64,000 nucleotides of DNA from Clitoria ternatea (lineage: Eukaryota; Streptophyta; Magnoliopsida; Fabales; Fabaceae): assembly GCA_037962975.1 (NCBI GenBank), contig CM075675.1, positions 3,110,001 to 3,174,000 of the forward strand. The letters run 5' to 3'. The notes beneath the pieces were generated by a model, which was not told the origin of the DNA, searched no databases, and worked only from the letters and a program-made list of their open reading frames with translations. Positions 23,329 through 34,600 of the stretch are shown in pieces. Both the position numbers and the translations under genes were made by a program. Each line of letters starts with the position of its first letter. The first letter of the stretch is position 1.

Positions 23329-26310
23329 TGTAACATCCATAATATTTTAGAAAAGTTTTAATTGACGGAAAATATTAATAATTACCCAATTGAATTTATT
23401 GAGATTTTTGGGAATTATTATTATTAAAGATGTAATTGCAAATAATTAAATGTTGTGGAAATAAATAAAATTTAGTTGATTAATTAATTATAAAAGATTA
23501 AATGAGGGTGAATAGAAGAAGATAAATTTGAAGTTACCTTGGGGTAAAAGATGAAGGGTGAAAGGTAAAGGTAAAAGTTTTAATTAAAACTTTTAAAGGA
23601 AAAAGTAATTGAAATAGGAAATGACCAAACTGCCCTTGAGTATTAAAAACCTTAATTTCCTCTCCTTCTTCCTCATTTCACGCACGCAACCTTCTTCTCC
23701 TTCTCCCCAAGATTGGCCGTGACTTGCATGCCTTGGAGGAAGGTTGATTTCGCACCGAAACTTCGAGATAACTACGTTTTTGTGACCGTGGCTTCGAGGT
23801 GAGTCCCATGGGCCTTTTAAATTAAGTTTTCGTAGCTCTTTCGTTTTCTCCGTTAAACCAAATGGTCATGCATGGAGGACTAAGCTTTGGTTTCCTACTC
23901 CTCTAGTGTGTAGAAGCTTGAAAAATGGCTTTTTAGAGTAACGAGAACGGTTTAACATTGATGGGTTTTGCGTTTCGACCTCCGTAGGTGACGAAACAGA
24001 CGTCGGAGGATCGAACGGTGAAGTGGGTGTTGATTCCGGACGTGGAACGTTGGGCATAGCGTCGAGGGAACGCCAATCTCATCAAGAACGAGTCGTCGGA
24101 GCTCGAAACCAAGGTAAGGGGGGTGTTCGGGTTATAATTAATTAGAATAGGTAAATGTAATTGAATTGAGCAAGTGAATTAAATGCGGAACTAACGAGAA
24201 CTTACAAGAAAATGATAATTGTATGTGTATGAATGTAAATTGTGTATGATTTGTGATGATTATGAGTACAATGTGGATTGAATAGTGATGAGTTGATGAG
24301 TATGGTGGCATTGTGGTGATGGGCTTGACAAGTAGGTCGCCCAATTGATGAGTATGTGTTTTGTTGTTGGCCACTTGCAGTATGATATGAGAAATATGAA
24401 TTTACATGCGTAATTATGTGGTGTAGGACGGCCGACGGTATGTACAGCCCCTCGTTTCTGGCTCCCGTGGTGTTTATGCCCAGTTGAGCTACCCAGTGGT
24501 CAAGTAGGACCCAGTGGTTGAGGTGGAGAGTCAAGTAGGACTCGGTGGACCAAGCAGGGTTCACGGGGTGTCAAGTAGGACCCCCAGCTGAAGGCCGATC
24601 CTTTTAGTATCCGGATACTAGGCGTCGATTAATATGAGAGTCAGTTGTGTTATTTGATGCATTGTTAATATTGTAGAATGATATGAATGTGTTTCGTGAT
24701 AATTATTGATTGTGATTGACAAATTGTGGATCAAGAGATTGGAATTAAATTTGATTGGTAAGTGGAAATTTAGGACAAGAGGTAAGATAAATGGCAGAAA
24801 CTACAACTAGTGAATATGTATCTTGTTATTGAATTTCCATTCCATATTAATTATGATACCAAACACTCACCCTTGCTGTTGTTTCTTTAATTTTAGTAAC
24901 CAATGACAGGGAAGAGGTTGAAGCCCCAGAGACGCGCCAAGCGGAGAGTTGATGCCAAGGAGTGCAGAGAATTATGAATTGAAGGATGTGTGTGTGTGGT
25001 GCTTTATATGTGTTATGTTGATATATGCCTTCCATGTGTGTTAGACTAATTCATGTGTGATTAATGTAGTTATGAAGGTTTGTAATAAGTATTAGATAGA
25101 GATTGTATGTTGGTGATGGAAAAGAGAATTCATTATAAGCTTCATAAATTAGACATAAATGTTTATGGGCAGGTCTTGATTGTTTGATGGAGAATGGATG
25201 TAGGGAGTGTGAATTAAAGCTCCTTAGGTGGTGTGTTTTAAGCTTTTGGATAGTTGTCTTATGCATGAGCTAGGAACTAGCATGGTCAAATGATGACTTA
25301 TTTGGTTTTGATGTAGTGGAAGGAATGCAATAGCTTAGATATGTTAATTGTGGTTTGTGAAGATTGGAATGGGTCCATTTTGCCACAAGTGGACTCATTG
25401 ACTACCACAAAATGCCTTAAAATGAGATAAACACATTTATACGCATAAATCACTCATTTTTAGGAATTTTTGAGTGCGGTCAGTTGCCACACGTCACAAT
25501 TGATGTGTTTTAGCTTGTGTAAAAATTTGGTGGCATTCCGATATCGTTTACATGGGTTTTGGTAGTGAAGAAGTTCATTTCAAGTGTAAAATCTGCATAA
25601 TTTCTGCATAATTGCTGTCTTGAATCGATTCATAATGGTCATGAATCGATTCAAGGGTCCCTGGACGTGTTTGAATCGATTTACATGAGTTTTGAATCGA
25701 TTCAAGGCTTCCTGGAAGTGCCTGAATCGATTCATACGAGTTTGAATCGATTCGAGGCCCTCTGTTTGTCAAATTTTGAGATTTTAGTATGCTTGAATCG
25801 ATTCACACGAACCTGAATCGATTCAGAGCCCTGTTATGGCTACTGTCGTGCTGTTTTTTCCAACTGCTCTGTTTTTCTTACTGTTTTTGGCCCGTTTGAG
25901 CATCTTAATGACATTTTTAGCCTCCGACCTCTTCATGAAAGTTGTAGATAATTATGTTACGGAGGTATGAAAATTGGTTTTACTTCAATTGGACTTTTCT
26001 AACTCTTATGAGGCGTAAAAGACCGGACCCATTACATGGTAAAACTTAAGTTTAAAAGGGTTTTGAACCCAACTTTTTATAATTTTCAAATTGGAACGAA
26101 TAGGTGATATTTTGAAGATAATTATAATTTTCAAAATGAATTTTTCTTATGATTTAAGGTTGAATTGTGTCATGAGCTTATTACTACCCCAATTTGATAA
26201 TATAATTAAGTGTTTTTAAATCCATATTTCGAATTCGGCTTTAATCGCGAAAAAAAAAAATTTTCTTGAAATTTTGGGTTTGTTTTTTTTATTTAAGTTA
26301 GGATCTCACA
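23329..26310 (+). repeat. Tekay 5' LTR
   Basis: This 2982-bp LTR differs from the 3' copy by about 10 substitutions and a TG indel in the tgtgtgtg run near 24990. It holds a patch of caagtaggac repeats (about 24497-24590), a CTCACCC...TTTTAG block like a splice acceptor (about 24870-24897) and the GAATCGATTC palindrome array. Open frames inside it, for example the minus-strand ones at 24202-24564 and 25575-25772, are by-products of its composition. Confidence 0.97.
25621..25825. repeat. 51-bp repeat array of GAATCGATTC palindromes (5' LTR)
   Basis: TGAATCGATT starts at 25621, 25642, 25672, 25693, 25723, 25743, 25794 and 25814. The spacings are 21, 30, 21, 30, 20, 51 and 20, so the unit is about 51 bp with two palindromes. 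The same array is in the 3' LTR. Because 51 is a multiple of three, a minus-strand frame stays open through it, which does not imply coding. Confidence 0.95.
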
Positions 26311-26312
26311 GG

Positions 26313-26324
26313 TGGTATCAGAGC
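26313..26324 (+). promoter_or_regulatory. primer binding site (initiator-Met tRNA type)
   Basis: TGGTATCAGAGC lies two bases inside the 5' LTR and is the standard plant initiator-Met tRNA primer site for minus-strand DNA synthesis. Confidence 0.93.
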
Positions 26325-26565
26325 GGTTCTTTCTAGAGCCGGGTAAATGGGCAGTGTTAGAGCATTGTTTGAGTCCCATGTCGGACTATTTTTGCATAAT
26401 ATTGTAATTGTTTATGTGATAATTGAGTTGTACAGGTCCACTTGGCATCATTTCCCTTGGCACTCTGGTGGCATTATGTTATGTATATGTACGAGGTAAA
26501 TGCTCTATCCCTGATAGATCATTGGTTATTAATGGTGATGTGTTTGGTTATTGTAGAACTACTTT

Positions 26566-29500
26566 ATGGCTGAAGGAGCTAGTTCAGGAGGAGGAGATGA
26601 ATTCTTCTCAAAATTTTCCCAACTGTTGAGTAGGACTGAATCTGGTCCCACTCTTGATAAATTCCTGAAGAGGAATCCACCTGTTTATAGAGGAGGCCAT
26701 GATTATGATGGGGCTCATGTCTGGATACGAGAAATTGAGCAAACATTTGAATACTTTGAATGCTCTGAAGAACAGAAAGTACAATTTGCTACTTATCAAT
26801 TGAAAGATGAGGCTCGTGTGTGGTGGTCAAGGACTAAGGTTCAGATGAATGCTGCGAGTGAACCATTAGTGTGGATGAATTTCAAGCGAAGATTTCTTGC
26901 TAAATACTTTCCTGATAATTATAAAATCCGCAAGGAAATGGAATTCCTAAAACTTGAGCAGGGCAGAATGTCAGTGGCAGAATACACATCGCAGTTTGAT
27001 GAACTATGTGATTTCTATCATCCTTTTTCTCTTGAAGGAACTGAAGGTAGTAAGTGTGCAAAGTATGAATCTGGACTAAGAATTGAACTCCGAAGTGTCA
27101 TTGTTCCTATGGAGATCCGTGACTACCCTACTCTGGTAAATAAGGCCAGACTTGCGGAGGAGGTGCAGTTACAGAGGACGTCCCATACAAGGGACAAGAG
27201 ACCGTTGAAGGCTAAAGGATTCAGTTTTAAAAAGATGGGTCAGTTTTTCCGTGGAGGCAAGTCTTCCACTACATCTTCTTCTTCGGGCCGTAGTTCTGCA
27301 GGTCGTTCTGGTGGTCATTCTGGTAGCCGTGCCTGTTATAATTGTGGCCGGGAGGGTCATATTGCAAAACATTGTCCGGCCAGCCAAATTGTTTGCTTCC
27401 AATGTGGACAACCAGGGCATCTTAGGCCAGATTGTCCACAGAGGCAGCAACAAGATGAACATAGCAGTCGAGCTAATACTTCTGTGGCCCGTGGTGGTAA
27501 TTTTCAAAGAGGAGGTAGGAATAACAGTGGTCGTGGAGGTCAACGCCTGAGGAGGACTGATGCCCAATCTAGCAGTGCTCAAAATGTTATGACTGGACGA
27601 GTGTTCGCTTTTGATGCTTCAGAGGTTGTAAGAACTGATAATTTGGTGCAGGGTAAGTGCATTATTCATGACTGTCTGGTAAATGTAATTTATGATTCAG
27701 GTGCAACACATTCTTTTATTTCTGAAAGTTGTGTGAGGCGGTTTGGGTTACCAGTGGTGTTAATGGAGAATGCCCTTAATGTCTCCACCCCTACTGGTTC
27801 TACATTCCGTGCCACCACCATGTGTGGAGGATTACCAATGCAAATTGAAGACCGTTCCTTTTGGGTAAATTTAATATGCATGCCGTTGAAAGATTTAGAT
27901 GTTATCCTGGGTCTTGACTGGTTGTCTGCAAACCATGTTATGGTGGATTGTTACCGTAAGACTATAGTATTTTCTCAGGAATTGGACACTAAGAGTGTGG
28001 TAAGTAATGTCTCCACAGCTTATGCTATTCTATTTACTTCAGAAGGACGGTATAATCTTAATCCCAATGATATTCCCGTAGTGTGTGATTTTCCTGATGT
28101 ATTTCCGGGAGAAATTCCGGGGTTACCTCCCAATCGGGAGATTGACTTTGCCATTGACTTAATTCCCGGGGCCGAGCCTGTGTCCCGTGCACCATATAGA
28201 ATGTCTTCGGTGGAATTGACTGAAGTGAAGAAGCAAGTGAATGAGCTGTTAGAAAAGGGGTTTATCCGACCGAGTGCTTCACCATGGGGAGCTCCGGTAT
28301 TATTGGTGAAAAAGAAGGATGGCAGTATGCGAATGTGTATCGATTATCGGCAGCTGAATAAGTTGACAATTAAAAACAAATACCCTTTACCACGAATCGA
28401 TGATCTGTTGGATCAGTTGAGGGGCGCTGAGGTATTTTCCAAGATTGACTTGAGGTCCGGATATCATCAAATAAGAGTGAAATCGGAAGATATTCCCAAG
28501 ACGGCATTCCGGACTCGATATGGACACTTTGAGTATGTTGTAATGCCCTTTGGAGTGACGAATGCTCCTGCTATCTTCATGGACTACATGAATAGGATCT
28601 TCCAACCTTACTTAGATCAATTTGTGGTAGTATTCATCGATGATATATTGGTGTATTCAAAGTCCATTGAGGAACATGCACAACATCTTCGAATTGTTTT
28701 ACAGATATTGCGGGAGAAAGGGTTGTATGCCAAGCTGTCTAAATGTGATTTCTGGGAAGGAAGTGTGCAATTCTTGGGCCATGTAATTTCCAAGGATGGA
28801 GTATCTGTTGATCCATCCAAGATTGAAGCAGTTATGGGCTGGGAGAGACCTAAATCAGTGACAGAGATTAGGAGTTTCCTGGGATTGGCTGGTTACTATC
28901 GTCGCTTTATTGAAGGGTTTTCTCGTATTGCTCTTCCTTTAACTCAATTGACAAGAAAGGATAACCCATTTGTATGGTCAGATAAGTGTGAATTGAGTTT
29001 TCAAACTCTGAAGCGGTGTTTAACTACTGCACCTGTGCTTGCACTACCAGATGTGACAAAAGAATTTGTGGTATATTGTGACGCATCTAAGTTTGGTTTA
29101 GGATGTGTATTGATGCAGGACGACAGAGTGATTGCCTATGCTTCAAGGCAATTGAGACCCCATGAGCAGAATTACCCTACTCACGACTTAGAGCTTGCAG
29201 CAGTGGTGTTTGCATTAAAAATCTGGCGTCATTATTTATATGGTTCTCGTTTTGTAGTATTCAGTGACCACAAAAGCTTGAAATACTTGTTCGATCAGAA
29301 AGAGTTAAACATGAGACAAAGGAGATGGGTAGAATACCTAAAAGATTATGATTTTGATTTGAAGTACCATCCTGGAAAAGCAAATGTTGTGGCAGATGCT
29401 TTAAGTAGAAAAGTATTACATGCAGCCTTCTTGATGGGCAAAGAGCAAGAATTGTTAGAAGACTTTCGCGATATGAACCTTGGGGTTGCTGTGCAAGCTC

Positions 29501-30969
29501 CGAATCAAATGATGATTGGGATGCTGAAGATCTCTAATGAATTCTTAGAATCTTTAGCTGTAGCTCAGGAGAAAGATGAAGAGTTACTAGAATTGCTCGA
29601 TACCCAAGCAAGAGGAAAAGATATGGAGCTGATCAAAGGTACTGATGGAATTTGGAGATTCAGAAACCGAGTTGTAGTGCCTACAAAAGGTGACTTTAGG
29701 CAGGCTGTGTTAGCTGAAGCCCATAAAAGTTCTTTTAGCATTCATCCTGGTGTTACAAAAATGTACCATGATTTGAAGAGAGAGTTCTGGTGGCCAGGCA
29801 TGAAACAAGCAATCATAGAGTATGTAAGATCATGTGTGGTATGTCAGAAGTGTAAGGTCGAACACCAGAGACCCCCAGGTCTACTTCAACCCCCGGAGAT
29901 TCCAATGTGGAAATGGGAAGGCATTACTATGGATTTCGTATCCGGGTTACCCCGTACCCGTTCTGGTTGTAATGCAATATGGGTGATTGTGGATAGGCTA
30001 ACAAAGAGTGCTCACTTCTTAGCTATGAATATGAAATGGTCATTGGACCGGTTGGCTAGATTATACATTGCAGAAATTGTAAGATTACATGGTGTACCTG
30101 CGAGTATTATTTCAGATCGTGATCCTCGGTTTACTTCCAGATTCTGGGGAAGTTTACAACAGGAATTGGGTACTGAACTGAGGTTGAGTTCTGCTTATCA
30201 TCCCCAGACTGATGGCCAATCTGAGCGTATAATCCAGACCTTGGAAGACATGCTTAGAGCTTGTGTACTGGAGCAAGGTGGTTCATGGGAGAAATACCTA
30301 CCATTAGTAGAATTTGCTTATAATAATAGTTACCATAGTAGCATTGGAATGGCTCCTTATGAAGCTTTATACGGAAGACGGTGTCGTACGCCTTTATGCT
30401 GGAATGAAGATAGAGATGCAATCCATTTGGGGCCTGAGTTAATTCAGGAAATGAATGATCAGGTGATAATGATTCGTAAAAAGATGAAAATTGCACAAGA
30501 CCGTCAGAAGAGTTACTATGACAATCGTCATAGGCCACTTGAGTTTCAAGTGGGAGATTGGGTGTTCCTAAAGGTTTCACCTACCAAAGGTGTAGGCCGG
30601 GTACTGAAGAGCCATAAGCTTAACCCGCGGTACATTGGGCCATATCAGATTCTGGAGAGAATTGGTGATGTTGCTTACCGATTAGATCTTCCTCAATCGT
30701 TAACTAATATTCACAATGTATTTCATGTGTCACAACTTCGAGCGTACATTCCTTGTGACTCCATGATTGTACCTGAAGATTCTATTGAGCTGAAAGAAGA
30801 TTTGACGGTAGAGGTGGCACCTATTGGTATTGAAGGATATCAAGCTAAACGATTGAGAAACAAAGAAGTATCATTGGTGAAAGTGAAGTGGTGGAATATA
30901 AATGGAGTAACTTATACGTGGGAGTTGGAGGCGAGCATGAGACGATTGTACCCCGATCTTTTCAGATAA
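26566..30969 (+). CDS. Tekay/Del Gypsy gag-pol polyprotein, intact
   Basis: A single open frame of 1467 aa encodes the whole retrotransposon polyprotein. Gag occupies about 1-300 and has two CCHC zinc knuckles (CYNCGREGHIAKHC at about 256, CFQCGQPGHLRPDC at about 277). The aspartic protease has YDSGATHSF (about 377). Reverse transcriptase carries FIDDILVYS (about 690), followed by RNase H (YCDAS, about 836). Integrase has an HHCC zinc finger (about 1052-1095), then TMDFVSGLP, SDRDPRF and an NGQSER-like DGQSERIIQ motif. The C terminus (about 1420-1467, RNKEVSLVKVKWWN through WELE) matches the chromodomain-like tail of Tekay/Del elements. No stops or frameshifts are present. The ATG at 26566 follows a 255-bp leader after the LTR. 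It is probably expressed from the LTR promoter; activity is not shown. Confidence 0.96.
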   Translation: MAEGASSGGGDEFFSKFSQLLSRTESGPTLDKFLKRNPPVYRGGHDYDGAHVWIREIEQTFEYFECSEEQKVQFATYQLKDEARVWWSRTKVQMNAASEPLVWMNFKRRFLAKYFPDNYKIRKEMEFLKLEQGRMSVAEYTSQFDELCDFYHPFSLEGTEGSKCAKYESGLRIELRSVIVPMEIRDYPTLVNKARLAEEVQLQRTSHTRDKRPLKAKGFSFKKMGQFFRGGKSSTTSSSSGRSSAGRSGGHSGSRACYNCGREGHIAKHCPASQIVCFQCGQPGHLRPDCPQRQQQDEHSSRANTSVARGGNFQRGGRNNSGRGGQRLRRTDAQSSSAQNVMTGRVFAFDASEVVRTDNLVQGKCIIHDCLVNVIYDSGATHSFISESCVRRFGLPVVLMENALNVSTPTGSTFRATTMCGGLPMQIEDRSFWVNLICMPLKDLDVILGLDWLSANHVMVDCYRKTIVFSQELDTKSVVSNVSTAYAILFTSEGRYNLNPNDIPVVCDFPDVFPGEIPGLPPNREIDFAIDLIPGAEPVSRAPYRMSSVELTEVKKQVNELLEKGFIRPSASPWGAPVLLVKKKDGSMRMCIDYRQLNKLTIKNKYPLPRIDDLLDQLRGAEVFSKIDLRSGYHQIRVKSEDIPKTAFRTRYGHFEYVVMPFGVTNAPAIFMDYMNRIFQPYLDQFVVVFIDDILVYSKSIEEHAQHLRIVLQILREKGLYAKLSKCDFWEGSVQFLGHVISKDGVSVDPSKIEAVMGWERPKSVTEIRSFLGLAGYYRRFIEGFSRIALPLTQLTRKDNPFVWSDKCELSFQTLKRCLTTAPVLALPDVTKEFVVYCDASKFGLGCVLMQDDRVIAYASRQLRPHEQNYPTHDLELAAVVFALKIWRHYLYGSRFVVFSDHKSLKYLFDQKELNMRQRRWVEYLKDYDFDLKYHPGKANVVADALSRKVLHAAFLMGKEQELLEDFRDMNLGVAVQAPNQMMIGMLKISNEFLESLAVAQEKDEELLELLDTQARGKDMELIKGTDGIWRFRNRVVVPTKGDFRQAVLAEAHKSSFSIHPGVTKMYHDLKREFWWPGMKQAIIEYVRSCVVCQKCKVEHQRPPGLLQPPEIPMWKWEGITMDFVSGLPRTRSGCNAIWVIVDRLTKSAHFLAMNMKWSLDRLARLYIAEIVRLHGVPASIISDRDPRFTSRFWGSLQQELGTELRLSSAYHPQTDGQSERIIQTLEDMLRACVLEQGGSWEKYLPLVEFAYNNSYHSSIGMAPYEALYGRRCRTPLCWNEDRDAIHLGPELIQEMNDQVIMIRKKMKIAQDRQKSYYDNRHRPLEFQVGDWVFLKVSPTKGVGRVLKSHKLNPRYIGPYQILERIGDVAYRLDLPQSLTNIHNVFHVSQLRAYIPCDSMIVPEDSIELKEDLTVEVAPIGIEGYQAKRLRNKEVSLVKVKWWNINGVTYTWELEASMRRLYPDLFR

Positions 30970-31000
30970 GGTATGTTGATTTCGGGGACGAAATCCCTTT

Positions 31001-31014
31001 TTAGGGGGGGTGGA
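31001..31014 (+). promoter_or_regulatory. polypurine tract before the Tekay 3' LTR
   Basis: TTAGGGGGGGTGGA abuts the 3' LTR and is the expected plus-strand primer. It lies 32 bases after the gag-pol stop codon. Confidence 0.85.
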
Positions 31015-33994
31015 TGTAACATCCCTAATATTTTAGAAAAGTTTTAATTGACGGAAAATATTAATAATTACCCAATTGAATTTATTGAGATTTTTGGGAA
31101 TTATTATTATTAAAGATGTAATTGCAAATAATTAAATGTTGTGGAAATAAATAAAATTTAGTTGATTAATTAATTATAAAAGATTAAATGAGGGTGAATA
31201 GAAGAAGATAAATTTGAAGTTACCTTGGGGTAAAAGGTGAAGGGTGAAAGGTAAAGGTAAAAGTTTTAATTAAAACTTTTAAAGGAAAAAGTAATTGAAA
31301 TAGGAAATGACCAAACTGCCCTTGAGTATTAAAAACCTTAATTTCCTCTCCTTCTTCCTCATTTCACGCACGCAACCTTCTTCTCCTTCTCCCCAAGATT
31401 GGCCGTGACTTGCATGCCTTGGAGGAAGGTTGATTTCGCACCGAAACTTCGAGATAACTACGTTTTTGTGACCGTGGCTTCGAGGTGAGTCCCATGGGCC
31501 TTTTAAATTAAGTTTTCGTAGCTCTTTCGTTTTCTCCGTTAAACCAAATGGTCGTGCATGGAGGACTAAGCTTTGGTTTCCTACTCCTCTAGTGTGTAGA
31601 AGCTTGAAAAATGGCTTTTTAGAGTAACGAGAACGGTTTAACATTGATGGGTTTTGCGTTTCGACCTCCGTAGGTGACGAAACAGACGTCGGAGGATCGA
31701 ACGGTGAAGTGGGTGTTGATTCCGGACGTGGAACGTTGGGCATAGCGTCGAGGGAACGCCAATCTCATCAAGAACGAGTCGTCGGAGCTCGAAACCAAGG
31801 TAAGGGGGGTGTTCGGGTTATAATTAATTAGAATAGGTAAATGTAATTGAATTGAGCAAGTGAATTAAATGCGGAACTAACGAGAACTTACAAGAAAATG
31901 ATAATTGTATGTGTATGAATGTAAATTGTGTATGATTTGTGATGATTATGAGTACAATGTGGATTGAATAGTGATGAGTTGATGAGTATGGTGGCATTGT
32001 GGTGATGGGCTTGACAAGTAGGTCGCCCAATTGATGAGTATGTGTTTTGTTGTTGGCCACTTGCAGTATGATATGAGAAATATGAATTTACATGCGTAAT
32101 TATGTGGTGTAGGACGGCCGACGGTATGTACAGCCCCTCGTTTCTGGCTCCCGTGGTGTTTATGCCCAGTTGAGCTACCCAGTGGTCAAGTAGGACCCAG
32201 TGGTTGAGGTGGAGAGTCAAGTAGGACTCGGTGGACCAAGCAGGGTTCACGGGGTGTCAAGTAGGACCCCCAGCTGAAGGCCGATCCTTTTAGTATCCGG
32301 ATACTAGGCGTCGATTAATATGAGAGTCAGTTGTGTTATTTGATGCATTGTTAATATTGTAGAATGATATGAATGTGTTTCGTGATAATTATTGATTGTG
32401 ATTGACAAATTGTGGATCAAGAGATTGGAATTAAATTTGATTGGTAAGTGGAAATTTAGGACAAGAGGTAAGATAAATGGCAGAAACTACAACTAGTGAA
32501 TATGTATCTTGTTATTGAATTTCCATTCCATATTAATTATGATACCAAACACTCACCCTTGCTGTTGTTTCTTTAATTTTAGTAACCAATGACAGGGAAG
32601 AGGTTGAAGCCCCAGAGACGCGCCAAGCGGAGAGTTGATGCCAAGGAGTGCAGAGAATTATGAATTGAAGGATGTGTGTGTGGTGCTTTATATGTGTTAT
32701 GTTGATATATGCCTTCCATGTGTGTTAGACTAATTCATGTGTGATTAATGTAGTTATGAAGGTTTGTAATAAGTATTAGATAGAGATTGTATGTTGGTGA
32801 TGGAAAAGAGAATTCATTATAAGCTTCATAAATTAGACATAAATGTTTATAGGCAGGTCTTGATTGTTTGATGGAGAATGGATGTAGGGAGTATGAATTA
32901 AAGCTCCTTAGGTGGTGTGTTTTAAGCTTTTGGATAGTTGTCTTATGCATGAGCTAGGAACTAGCATGGTCAAATGATGACTTATTTGGTTTTGATGTAG
33001 TGGAAGGAATGCAATAGCTTAGATATGTTAATTGTGGTTTGTGAAGATTGGAATGGGTCCATTTTGCCACAAGTGGACTCATTGACTACCACAAAATGCC
33101 TTAAAATGAGATAAACACATTTATACGCATAAATCACTCATTTTTAGGAATTTTTGAGTGCGGCCAGTTGCCACACGTCACAATTGATGTGTTTTAGCTT
33201 GTGTTAAAATTTGGTGGCATTCCGATATCGTTTACATGGGTTTTGGTAGTGAAGAAGTTCATTTTAAGTGTAAAATCTGCATAATTTCTGCATAATTGCT
33301 GTCTTGAATCGATTCATAATGGTCATGAATCGATTCAAGGGTCCCTGGACGTGTTTGAATCGATTTACATGAGTTTTGAATCGATTCAAGGCTTCCTGGA
33401 AGTGCCTGAATCGATTCATACGAGTTTGAATCGATTCGAGGCCCTCTGTTTGTCAAATTTTGAGATTTTAGTATGCTTGAATCGATTCACACGAACCTGA
33501 ATCGATTCAGAGCCCTGTTATGGCTACTGTCGTGCTGTTTTTTCCAACTGCTCTGTTTTTCTTACTGTTTTTGGCCCGTTTGAGCATCTTAATGACATTT
33601 TTAGCCTCCGACCTCTTCATGAAAGTTGTAGATAATTATGTTACAGAGGTATGAAAATTGGTTTTACTTCAATTGGACTTTTCTAACTCTTATGAGGCGT
33701 AAAAGACCGGACCCATTACATGGTAAAACTTAAGTTTAAGAGGGTTTTGAACCCAACTTTTTATAATTTTCAAATTGGAACGAATAGGTGATATTTTGAA
33801 GATAATTATAATTTTCAAAATGAATTTTTCTTATGATTTAAGGTTGAATTGTGTCATGAGCTTATTACTACCCCAATTTGATAATATAATTAAGTGTTTT
33901 TAAATCCATATTTCGAATTCGGCTTTAATCGCGAAAAAAAAAAATTTTCTTGAAATTTTGGGTTTGTTTTTTTTATTTAAGTTAGGATCTCACA
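31015..33994 (+). repeat. Tekay 3' LTR
   Basis: This 2980-bp LTR is nearly identical to the 5' LTR. It carries the palindrome array again (about 33304-33508) and ends GGATCTCACA directly before the duplicated gcata. Confidence 0.97.
33304..33508. repeat. 51-bp repeat array of GAATCGATTC palindromes (3' LTR)
   Basis: This is the second copy of the eight-palindrome array, unchanged in spacing from the 5' LTR copy. Confidence 0.94.
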
Positions 33995-34600
33995 GCATAT
34001 CACATCACTTTTTCTATTATTTAGCTTAAGCGCTACACATCAAATATCAAGCATAAAATAAACAATGAAACAAGGTATGAAATACTTAAGTGTTGCGTTT
34101 TGTTTGTCAGTCATCAATACCAAGTGCATATCTACCATGGCATCTCCAATAGCTAAATGTAGCAATCTATGAACCATGACCAACTATCCTTATTCTCTAC
34201 TTCAACAATGGCCACATCCAGGGAATATATGTCATTGTTACCATCCAAAAAGTACATTGTAGACAGAAGAACCCCTTGTATGGTCTCTTTAAATTACATG
34301 TAACCATCCCTATAAAGGGTTTACAACCAACCACAAACCCTACATTAAGAGCTTTAATGCATAAAAAAAACTTTAAAAAACAAGATTCTGGGGTATTTCA
34401 ACCCTATCAACCTAAAGTACAACATTAGAACCAAGATTTGTGTTCTTCACCTTAAGGCATATTGCTTAAGTTTTGCATAACTCTTACCATGATTTCCCTT
34501 TAAAGCCTCACATGCTACAAGCGTGGCTCTATACATCTTTATAGGGAATTCTAAAGAGTCGGGTAGCGGAAATACATTGGATTCTCATAAGGGCTTGCAA
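33995..34600 (-). pseudogene. MULE transposase remnant, more N-terminal piece
   Basis: The minus-strand reading with stops includes FLDGNNDIYSLDVAIVEVEN followed by KDSWSWFID, which corresponds to the catalytic core of MULE transposases. It continues the remnant at 22985-23328 once the Tekay element is removed. The outer end is not clear and no MULE terminal repeats are identified. Confidence 0.72.

Larger units (their letters stand above)
23329..33994 (+). mobile_element. complete Tekay/Del-type Gypsy chromovirus, recently inserted
   Basis: The LTRs are 2982 bp (23329-26310) and 2980 bp (31015-33994), starting TGTAACATCC and ending GGATCTCACA. Perfect target duplications gcata flank it (23324-23328 and 33995-33999). 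The initiator-Met primer site TGGTATCAGAGC is at 26313 and a G-rich polypurine tract (ttaggggggg) ends at 31014. A single intact 1467-codon gag-pol frame fills the interior. By eye the LTRs differ at about 10 bases plus one 2-bp TG indel, roughly 0.3 %, so the insertion is very young. It has every part expected of an autonomous element and sits inside a MULE transposase remnant. Confidence 0.97.

Noticed and set aside
25575..25772. 65-codon minus frame with ESIQ repeats
   Set aside because: It follows from a 51-bp repeat whose length is a multiple of three, so it is not evidence of a protein.
25621..25825. CRISPR-like array
   Set aside because: Regularly spaced short palindromes in a plant LTR, with no cas genes and similar spacers. 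It is a tandem repeat.
27169..30580. frames overlapping the Tekay gag-pol
   Set aside because: Shadows of the 1467-codon frame, without domains of their own.
31279..32250. minus-strand frames of 154 and 120 codons in the LTR
   Set aside because: They recur in both LTRs or differ only by LTR variants and show no known domain. They come from LTR composition.
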